Shown here piece by piece: positions 19,240 to 30,303 of a stretch of 64,000 nt of DNA. A program made the translations under genes and the position numbers. Position 1 is the first letter of the stretch. Each line of letters opens with the position of its first letter. The stretch comes from Symbiodinium natans (lineage: Eukaryota; Sar; Dinophyceae; Suessiales; Symbiodiniaceae), in NCBI GenBank assembly GCA_905221605.1, contig CAJNDS010000691.1, forward strand, positions 1 to 64,000, in the 5' to 3' direction. The notes under the pieces were generated by a model. That model was not told the origin of the DNA. It did not search any database and saw only the letters and a list, made by a program, of their open reading frames with translations.

Positions 19240-22200
19240 GCCGGGTCTGAAAGACTAGGGTTTAGGGTTTAGGGTTTAGGGTTTAGGGTTTAGGGTTTAG
19301 GGTTTAGGGTTTAGCGTTTAGGGTTTAGCGTTTAGGGGGGTTTAGCCAACATGCAAGCCCTCTGTCTCCAAAGCTTCCTGGTTCCCAGGTCCCGAGGTCC
19401 CAAAGTAACAGACTCATCTCAACAACCGAAGACCTTGAGTTTTACCCCAAATTTCAAAGTGCTAGGGGCTCGGAAGAAGTAGTCACGGTACCGTATTATG
19501 ATCCCTATAAAAAAGATTATAATAACCCCCCAAAAGCCCTATCTTGTAATTGATCATTGTTAAGGCCCGTACATTCTTCCAGGGATGGAGCACCTTCTAG
19601 ACGACCCACCAGAGTTGGGACGTCTTCTGCGGCTGATCAAGTCCTTGATGAGCACCCTCGAGACATACGGTGCCTTCGGTGACATCATTGGAGTCTGCAG
19701 ATACCCTAAATGTAGTGTTCAGGGTTAGGGTTTAGGGTTTAGGGTTTAGGGTTTAGGGTTTAGGGTTTAGGGTTTAGGGTTTAGGGTTTAGGGTTTAGGG
19801 TTTAGGGTTTAGGGTTTAGGGTTTGGGGTTCTAAACCTAATTTGCTAAGGCTTACAGCTTGCAAGGCTTCAGGTGTAGAACTTGGGGTGTCGGGGTTAGA
19901 GGCCTCTGTGGTTTGAGGTCTGTTTCAGCGTAGCTATCATGATTTTGGGTCTAGGGTTTAGGGTTTAGGGTTAGGGTTTGGGGTTTAGGGTGTAGGGTTC
20001 AGGGTTTAGGGTTTAGGGTTTAGGGTTTAGGGTTTAGGGTTTAGGGTTTAGGGTTTAGGATTCTTTGCTCTCCTTCGTGTCAGCTCTGGCAGGTGCTATG
20101 CTCCTTTTTGAACCTCTTCAGAATCATAACTGCCTCTACGGCTCGGGTTCCTTTTCTTCATACTGCCCTTATTGAAATCCTAGAATCTATCCTGCTTCGT
20201 GCACGTGCAATTGTCGTACTTAGTTCCGAACCTCGCAAGACCCTTGTTGCAAGACCTCCCCAAAAAACAAATCTCAAACCCTAAAGCCCCACAGCCCGGA
20301 GCTCGATTTTCCCAAACCCCAAATCTCTTCACCTAAGCCCAAAACCCATGCTGTGCTGGGCCAAAGCACACCCCTGAACCCCAAACCTCCCTAAGCCCAA
20401 TACCTCCCTATATTAGCCCCAAAAAAAACCCCCCACCCCTCCACCCCTCCCCCCCCCCCCACCATCGCAAACCTCCTGGACTCCCTAAATCCGAACCCAA
20501 AATCCTAAACCCTAAGCCCACCTCCCAAACTCCTTAAATCCTAACCCCAAACCCGATACTAAACTCCCTGAGCCCGCCAACCCCCCGCCCCCCAACCCCC
20601 CCCCCCAGCCCCCCCCCCACCCCCCCCCCAGCCCCCCCCCAGGCCCCCCCCCCCCAGCCCCCCCCCCCAATCCCCCCCCCCCCCAGCCCCCCCCCCCCCC
20701 CCCCCCCCCAAAACTTCCAGGCCTCAAGGATGCAGAGAAAGATCCATCGCTGCTGGCTGAAATCCTTTCGGCCTACCGTGCGCTGCACGGGGCCCAAGGA
20801 GGGTTTAGGGTTTGGGGTTTAGGGCTTGGGGTTTAGGGTGGGGCCCGGGGGGTTGAGGCCAGTTGAAGATTTTCGGGTTTTAGGGCTTGAGAGGTTTAGG
20901 GTGTTTGGGCTCAGGGCTTTAGGCTTTTGGTTTTGACTCTGACCAGCTCCGGGTGTTGGATGCTCTCCGAAGCTCAGAAAAGCAAGAATAAACACCACCC
21001 TCTAGTACTTTGAACCCTAAACCCTGAGCCCGAAAACTCGAAAGCCCCTAGAACCCTTAAATGTTTAGGGCTTAGGGTTTAGGGTTTAGGCTTTAGGGTT
21101 TAGGGTTTAGGGTAACGTAAACCGAAAACTTTAATCCCTGATTTGATCCCTAGGGAAGCCCGATACAAACCCCACTTTGCCGCTGGTGGCGTGAACGTCT
21201 GCCCTGAACCACCTAAGGGTTCAGGGTTACCCTAAACCCTAAACCCTAAACCCTAAACCCTAAACCCTAAACCCTAAACCCTAAACCCTCAACTCTATGA
21301 AGCCCAGAAAGCCCACCCCAACCCCATCAACCTCATCAACCCTAAACCCTAAAACGGCCCGAAGCCCCTTGCTTTTCGACCCTAAACCCTATACCCTAAT
21401 CCTCAACGACCCTAAGCAAGACAAGCCCCTTGAACCCTAGAAACGACGCTACGTAAGCCCGATAGACCCAGTAAACAAGCCACAGCCCTAGAAAACCCTA
21501 AATGGCCCTAAAGCTCGAAACCTCGTAGCCCTGCACCCTAAACCCTAAACCCTAAACCCTAAACACTAAACAGCCCCAAGGCAGTCGGCCTTCAAAGAAT
21601 ACGACATGGAGGAGCTCTTCGAAGACCCAGAGTACGCCCTCAAGGCCGGGGGGTTTGCTTTTAGGGTTTAGGGTTTAGGGTTCAGGGTTTAGGGTTTAGG
21701 GTTCAGGGTTCAGGGTTCAGGGTTTGTGGGGTTTGTAGGGTTTGTAGGATTTGTAGGGTTTAGGGCTTAGAGTTATGGGGGGGGGGGGTACGCTTTCATT
21801 CTTGGAGACTCTGGGCAGTTAGAAGTACATAAGGTTTAACCCGTCGTAGTTGTAGTTGCTTCACTTATAACTAACTTCACTTATAATTGCTCATGAACCT
21901 CCAAGTAGAGGTTTCTGAGGGCAAGAGACATTTCGGGTTTCTGTGTATGGGGTCTGTAATCTTGCTGCCGGCAATGCACGGGTTTGCGCGGGATTTTGTT
22001 CTTAGCTTCTCGCGAAAAGTATGTTTTTTGGCTGTAGCGAGCAGAACTTTGTAGCGGGTGGCACCTCCCCTCCACGCCCCCCTCCCATCCACACTCCAAG
22101 TGGGTACAACCTACACACATGTCCTGTAGTCAGAGCATAGAGACCCCTGAGTAGCAGAGCATTCTTGTGTTGTTGTGTGTTTCGGGTGTTCCCAATATAG

Positions 22201-25200
22201 CACAAGGAGAACTTGACAAGTATGTAAATATGTTTTGCGCAACCAGCCTGGTGCATCAGTTGCTTAGAAGTGAAGGGATTGAGATGTCCAAGCTGTCATG
22301 TAGGATTTTGGTACAATTGCAATGGCGTGATATGGCAGGTTATATACACTTTCATGCATAGGTGTCCTGCCAGCAACGTTAGGATCATTCGTGCATTGTC
22401 TTTTGGCGTGAAAGGACCCAGGTAGGTCCTGGAAGCCAAAGGACATGGCCTAGCTGCATGCTGAAACATGTGTTCTTGGCTGGTCGTGAGGCCTTCCTGC
22501 GCAATCATCATCGGATTCGCGCAGAGTTCGACAAGTATGGCCTAGGCAGGCAAGCCGTTCATCCGCTGCAAGTGCCTTTGGGACATGCATGGATGAGAGT
22601 GTATCGAAGCGTCTAAGCAAGCCGCAGCCTGCATGGCAGCACCCAGTGTTGCATCATCCCTCACATGTCGAGGATGATGACATGTGCTTCTAGTCTTTCA
22701 GGACAACCCTATACCCAATTGCAGCGTAAGAGGATCTTATATTCGGAGCCCGAAAAGGCCCTAAGCCCTAAGCCCTCAACCCTCAACCCTAGACCCTAGA
22801 CCCTAAACCCTAAACCCTAAACCCTAAACCCTCACCTTAATAAGAGCCCACCCAGCTTCAGTACGACAACCGGCCCAGACAGGTCTTGAAGCGGGGTTGG
22901 GTGCCAGCTGTTGGGCTTTTCGGGGTTTAGGGCTTAGGGTTTTTAGGGTTTTTAGGGTTTTTAGGGTTTTTAGGGTTTTTAGGGTTTTTGGGGTTTTTAG
23001 GGTTCTTAGGGTTCTTAGGGTTCTTAGGGTTCTTAGAATCTTTAGGGTTTCGGGTTGTTTGTCAGGCTCCTGGGACCCTTGCAGACCTGCTCTCGGACGG
23101 CAGGCTATTTGTTCGACAGCGTGCCTTCCATGCGCGATTTCCTTGCAAAGTACAAGGACGGTTTAGGGTTTAGGGTTTAGGGTTTAGGGTTTAGGGACTG
23201 GATCCGCAACAAAATCCCCAAACCCTAATCCCCCAAACCTCCAAACCTCTAAGCCTTAAACCCTAACAAACGAGCGAGCACACTGAGGGAGGTGTGGATG
23301 GGGAGGGGGGGGGGGGGACCGGGCCTTTTGGGGTTGAGAGCCCCACGTCAGAGAACAGTCATAAGTTTGGGGTTTACGGGGCAGAGGGGTTGAAGGGGTA
23401 GCCCCCTAAACCAAAACCCTAAACCCTGAACCCTAAACCTTAAACCCTACATAAACCCTGGACCCTCTTTGGGGCTCCTATGGTGCCCATGGGCAACCCT
23501 TTGCAGGACATGGAGCAGGAACTGAAGGCTGTCAAGGCGCCACAGGGTTTGGGGTTTGGGGTTTAGGGTTTAGGGTATAGGGTTTAGGGTTGAGACAACT
23601 TCGTGTTTACAACTTCCAAGCATCTTGGCTTGATGATACGGCAAGCCTTAGCAAGATGATCCTATGCAGAAGGGCCTGCCATGAGAACTACGAAACCCGA
23701 AAAAAACACCCAGACGAAATACTTTGAGATAGAAATCTGGTATGTAAAAAAGCAGGCCTCATGGCAGGTTAGGTTTAGGGGTTCAGGGTTCAGGGTTTAG
23801 GGTTTATGGCTTTGGAGGGTTTCGGGTATTTGTGGTTTGGGGCTTAGGGGGGATTTAGGGGGTTTGTGTTTTTACGATTTGCGGCTTTTAGGGTTTGGGA
23901 TTGTTCGGGACTTTTCGGGTTAAGGGCAGATCGGCGTGTATTCTTTTTTCCGCTCACGTACAGGTCCTGAACCCGAAACATGGACCCTGAACCCTGAGTT
24001 CCCAAGCCCAACATCGTTAACGCTAAACCCTAAACTTCTGGTAAGTTAGAACCCCAAACCCTAAACCCTAAACCCTAAACCCTAAACCCTAAACCCTAAA
24101 CCCTAAACCCCAAACCCCAAACCCTAAGCCTAAACCCTAAACTAAGCCCTAAACCCCCGCTTTCTGCCAACCTGCTCTGCCCCAGGAGGCGAGAGCCGGG
24201 GAGAGGCTGGCTCAGCGCGACGCCGCAGCTCTGCTCACACTTTCGGTCAACAGCAGGGTTTAGGGTTTAGGGTTTAGGGTTTAGGGTTTAGGGTTTGGGG
24301 TTTGGGGTTTGGGGTTTGGGGTTTGGGGTTTAGGAAGTAGAGGCCGTAAAAAGCCTACACCCTAGACCCTTTAAAGTTCGAGGCTTCGGGTTGGATGGGT
24401 TATCAGGCGATGAAAGCTGGTACCCCTACAGGGTTGTTCCCCTAAGGCTTCCCTCAGTTTAGGGTTTAGGGTTTAGGGTTTAGGGTTTAGGGTTTAGGGT
24501 TTAGGGTTTTGGGTTTAATGTACTGCGAATATGGTGCTTCAAGTCCCCTCCTCGGGAAGGTCCCCAAAGCCTAAGGTTACAGCCCTAAGGGTCCAAGGAA
24601 CAACCTTAAGAGATGAGGGGCCCCCTAAACCCTAAACCCTAAACCCTAAACCCTAAACCCTAAACCCTAAACCCTAAACCCTAAACCCTAAACCGCTTTT
24701 GGGGGGTTTGGGGGGCTCTTCTACAGGAAGGTTTAGTTTTCAAGGTTAGGGGTTTCAGAATCCCTACACATTGTGCAAAATTCAATGCGGCTGCAGCCCA
24801 AGCGAAGCCGCCAAATCGAGCCCCTACCCCAGAAGCGTCAGCACCCAAGACTCGGGTTTAGGGATTGAGGTTTAGGTCTTCCTGAGACTAATCCCAACCC
24901 GCACTCTAAGACACCCCTAAAAAGAAGCAAATAGCAAACTACACAAAAAGGAAAGTGGAGTGCAGGGCAGGTGAAGCCCTAAACCCCTACACTCCAAAAC
25001 GCCCCCAAACCCTGAACCCCTAAACCCCATGCCCCAAAAAGCCTCCTTTGAACGCCTTTTCTCTATTTCTAAGGCTGGAACCATGGGCCCTTAGTATGGT
25101 CCCTTGCCCTTGTTTCTGGGGATCCGAAAAAATGGGCCCTTATTGTAACCGTGTACAGAATGGTTATTACATAACGAGGAACCCAAATTAAGGGCCCATA

Positions 25201-26694
25201 CTTGGAACCCTAAACCCTAAACCCTAAACCCTAAACCCTAAACCCTAAACCCTAAACCCTAAACCCTAAACCCTAAACCCTAAACCCTAAACCCTAAACC
25301 CTAAACCCTAAACCCTAAACCCTAAACAGGAACCCAAATTAAGGGCCCATACTTGGAACCCTTGATGTTTTGCGCAAGGATATGTCCCGGCTCGAGAGTC
25401 GGCTCCTCAAGAAGGCGCTGAGTTGGGGATGGGGGTTTAGGGGTGTAGGGGTTTAGGGGTTTAGGGTTTAGGGTTAGGGGTTTAGGGTTTAGGGTTTAGG
25501 GTTTAGGGTTTAGGGGTCTGGGGTCTGGGGTTTGGGGTTTGGGGTTTAGGTCTGGGGGTGTAGGGTTTAATTAGGGTTTAGCCCATATGCCCTGAAGCCT
25601 AACTCCCCCCCCCCCCCGCTCCTAAAACCCCAAAACCCTAAACCCTACTAAGAACCCTAATGAACCCCTCTAAACCCTATAAATCTTATGCACATGTAAA
25701 ACCTATGAGACAAAAAACTCATTAAACCCTACAAACCGTATAAACCCTACACACCCTACAAACCCTTGGCTTCTAAACCCTAAACCCTAAGCCCTAAACC
25801 CTAACACCCTAAACCCCAAAAAATCCACAGGAAGAGGAGATCGAGGATCTGAAGGCTCGGCTGAAGGAGTTCGAGCAGTTGGGCGATGTGAGCGTGGCTT
25901 GCCATGGTCATGCTTCGGAGTGCTTCGGGGTTGGGAAGATTTGTTTTTGAGAGTTTAGGGTTTAGGGTTTAGGGTGTGCAGGGTTTGGGGTTTGGGGTTT
26001 AGGGTTTAATTAGGGCTTGGAGGCAGCCATGCAATCAGATATTTTGACATAGCATGCCGAGGGGGGAGGTTCGTTTTCGGGCCAACCCTATCACCTGAAA
26101 CCCTAACACCGTAAACCCTAACACCCTAACACCCTAACACCCTAACACCCTAACACCCTAACACCCTAACACCCTAACAGCCTAACACCCTAACACCCTA
26201 ACACCCTAACACCCTAACACCCTAACACCCTAAACCCTAAACCCTAAACCCTGCACACAGGGTCCACTTGTGGACCTGCTGGGGTTTACGGCCCGAGCTC
26301 AGGTAATGAAGAAGTGGAAGGCGGATTCCGAGGAGTTGAAGCGCGAGAGCCTGAGGATGGTTTAGGGTTTAGGGTTTAGGGTTTAGGGTTTAGGGTTTAG
26401 GGTTTAGGGTTCAGGGTTTAGGGTTCAGGGTTAAGTTTATAAGGTTTAGGGTTTAGGGTTGAATATAGGGTTTAGGACAGCATGACCCATTGGAAGGATG
26501 CCTTCGCTTCAAGTCCTCTGCAGCCATGGCCGTCTGACATGTTCTTCCTCCTGGTTCTTAGTCTGGAAGGAGGGGATTAGGGCCCTAGATATTCCCTAAA
26601 AGGGTAGATATAAGGCCCTTTACAGGGCATATACATATATATATATATGCTACCCCCCCCTATATATGTATAGGGCCCTATAGATACTCCCTTT

Positions 26695-26763
<69 letters not shown>

Positions 26764-29700
26764 TATATATATATAGAGGGCCCTAGTGCCCTCATTCCCT
26801 ACTAAGAACCAGCCAGTCTTGACTTGCGAGATAAGCCCGTGGACATGTGAGAGTCGCTTTGCGATCCGAGCCCAGGCTGCTTGTAGTTTTAAGTAGTTAA
26901 GTAGGGAAGTAGAGGTTTAGGTGCCTCAACACCACGACCTGAACCCTAGCCAGTATGTTTTTTGTCTTGCTGGTGGTAGTGTGCCTTGGTTCAAGAGGCT
27001 TGCAGAGGCTCTACAATTCCACCAGCAGCCGCCTCGCTGAGCTAGCAGCCAGCCTGCATCAGCGTTTAGGGTTTTGGGTTTTGGGTTTAGGGTTTTGGGT
27101 TTTAGGGTTTAGGGTTTGGGGTTTAGGGTTTAGGGGGTGTAGAGTAAACACAATCCGGATCGGCTGGTGGGATGTCAGATGAAAGCATTGTCTTCTGTCT
27201 TCTGGTGTCGTTTCACCAGATCATAGCCCAGAGGACCCACTTAACTATTATGAGATTAGCTACCCCAAAACCCTCTTCAGTCTGGTTTGGTACCGATGTC
27301 CGCAATAGTACGAGAAGTGAACCTTCTGCTGTGGAACTGAGGAAAGGTCCCTGGAGCTGAAAGAAAAGGAGCCGGTGGAGCCCCTAAACCCTAAACCCCT
27401 AAACCCCTAAACCCTAAACCCCAAAAAACAAAAAAAACCTAAACCCTAAACCCAAACCCTAAACCCTAAATCCAAAACCCTAAACCCTAAACCCTAAACC
27501 CTAAACCCTAAACCCTAAACCCTAAACCCTAAACCCTAAACCCTTACTCACAGTTGCCTGTGCCGCTTCCGAAGCCCGCTGTCGATACAGCCCCAAGCAT
27601 ACGAACATCACTTAGGTGCTGGGAAGGTAACCCTAAACCCTAAACCCCAAACCCCAAACCCTAAACCCTAAACCCTGAAAACCCTAAAAACCCTAAATAC
27701 CCTAAACAAACCCTAAACCCTAAACCCTAAACCTAAACCCTAAACCCCAAGACTCCTAACCCTAAACATCTGCTGTGGCATCAGCCCAGCGAGCAGCTGT
27801 TCGTAGCGGGGTTCGCCTCGTTACGGTGCGGGGCTGTCTTTGGCTCGTTCCGGAAGGTATCCTTCGAATTGTTCCTTAAGGGGGACCCCTAGAAGGGACG
27901 CTTAACATTATTCCCCTTTATAACCCCCATATGTACCTTGTATAGTCCCATACCAAAGTAGCACCCGAAATAACCCCCTAAATAACCCCTAAGGTGCCTT
28001 CCAAGGGTCCCTCCCATAGTCCCTTAATTCCTTAAGCCCTCAACGCGAAGGCCTATGTAGAACCCTACCTGAAGGTTCATCGGTAGTTACAAGTAGGGCT
28101 GAAGGAGCTAAGCCTAAACCCTAAACCCCAAACCCTTAACCCTAAACCCTAAACACCTGGACCCTGAGACTCCAGGAGCGTGAAGCAGCTTTGGAGAAGG
28201 AGCGGCTCATGGCTGTCAAGTACAAGGACATCTTGACGGTTGGTAGGGCTTGGGGTTTTAGGGTTTAGGGTTTGTAGGGTTACAGGGGTTACAGGGTTTT
28301 AGGGTTTAGGGTTTAGGGTTTAGGGTTTTGGGTTAGGGTCTAGGGTTTAGGGTCTAGGAGCCACCTCGGCCCTCACTTGTAGTTTCTCATGTGGGGTCTC
28401 CTTCCTGGTGGCTAGAATTCTAGTCAGAAAGTTTGCTGCCCACAGAGAGGCACTTCGATTTTGGGGGTCGAGGTGCTCCAGCTGGAAGGGTTTGCAACCG
28501 CACCCGGACAGGAGCTGGATATCTTCAAGTTAGATATCATCGCCCGTGAGCTCAAGGAGGGGGGGGGGGGGAAGGGGTAGGCTTCCAGGCTCTCTCTCCT
28601 GTGGCCTCTATCAATACGAGGAACCCTGAACCCTAAAGACTCTAAACCCCAAACCGCAGCTCAAAAGGAGATACTTGTGGAACCTGGAAGATGTTCTTTA
28701 GCAGTTCGGGACGAATTGCGGCCAGGCGGTTCATAGGAGTGAGGGTCCGCGCTTGGGCAAGGCTTCGGGTCAATCAAAGACTACACGGTGAGATATGGAG
28801 ACTCACCTCACCGTACACAGACCAGAACACATCAGTGCGAAACATGCGATCTTCACTGAGCCTTTCGAAGGCCCAGAACTTGTAAGGCCGGGGAGGTGTA
28901 GGGGCCCAGATTCCCCAAACCCCAGATAAGGCCTTAGCAAGCCATCCCAAAACCCGAAACCCTAAACCCCAAACCCTTGCAAACCCTAAACCCTAATTCT
29001 TCAAACCAAGCTGCTGCAGGGCCTCGACAACGAGCTTGGCCGCGTCGGCAGCGGCTTAAAGCCTCATGTCTGGGAATCAAAGCCCTAAACCCGAGCCCTA
29101 GACCCTAAACTCTAAACCCTAGACCCTAAACCTTAAACCCTAAACCCACCCTAGCCCATACCTGTTAGCCCTGAACTTACCAGAGGGGCCTCTGTAGCAA
29201 GAAGTTGCGATGTTTTTGGGTAGTTTGTGGTATGAGTATGTAGGGACTCCAGCCGGATGATCTTTTCGTAAGTCTCTTCAATCACGCATGGCTCATGCTC
29301 AAGTTTTTAGACATTCACAGGTCTTCACCCTTAAAAAATCCCAAACCTTGACATCAACTGTGAAGCTCTGTTTTGTGCTCCACTCGAAACCCTACACGCC
29401 CGAAACCACGAACTCAAACAGCCAGCTGCCTGTGGTTGCGGGCCGGTCTGAGGGTTTCATGGTTTAAGGGTTTAAGTTTTGAGGTTTATAGGGTTAAGGT
29501 TTTAGCGTTTGGGGCTTAGGATTCCTAAAGCCCTAAACCCTTAGTGAGGCGTTCTCCCCTCACGTCTGTTGGCAGTGTTCCTTACAAATCACCCAACGCT
29601 GAGACCGGCATACTATAGGCATACTTGCTAGTTCTCTGTATTAGGGAATGAGAGAATTAGGTACCCTACACCCCAAAGGATTATAGGGCCCCTGCTAGGG

Positions 29701-30098
29701 GCCGAACATCTGCAGCTGCACTACTTGTCACCCTTAAACCCTAAACCCTAAACCCTAAGCCCTAAGCCCTAAACCCCACAAGTAGCCACGAAGCTTCAAG
29801 TAAGCCGAGGTCCTTGAATCAGGACGTGGGCCGCCTGAGGCCACGTGCGCGTCCCGATGTGGCCTCTTAGGAAACCGAAACCCCTCTCAAACTCTTAAAC
29901 CTTAAACCCTAAACCCCGAAGGCCTAGGATTTAGGGTTTAGGGTTTAGGGTAAACCCTAAACCCTAGCCCCCAACCCCCCCCCCACCCAAATCCCCAAAA
30001 CCCCACCACGCCTTTAACCCCGAGTGCCTGCCCCTTAGAAAGCAAGTGTCATACATGGATCAAAAGCAACTAAAGAAAGTATAAATAAAACAAAAAGC

Positions 30099-30156
<58 letters not shown>

Positions 30157-30269
30157 GCATATATATGTATATATGTGCATATATATATATATATAGGTAT
30201 TTGTGTACATACATACATACATACATACATACATACATACATACATACAGACATAAATACATACATACA

Positions 30270-30303
<34 letters not shown>

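Noticed and set aside
20512-20797. Glycine-rich minus-strand open frames
   Set aside because: Poly-C tract translated in reverse. A real plus-strand exon (20721) overlaps the end.
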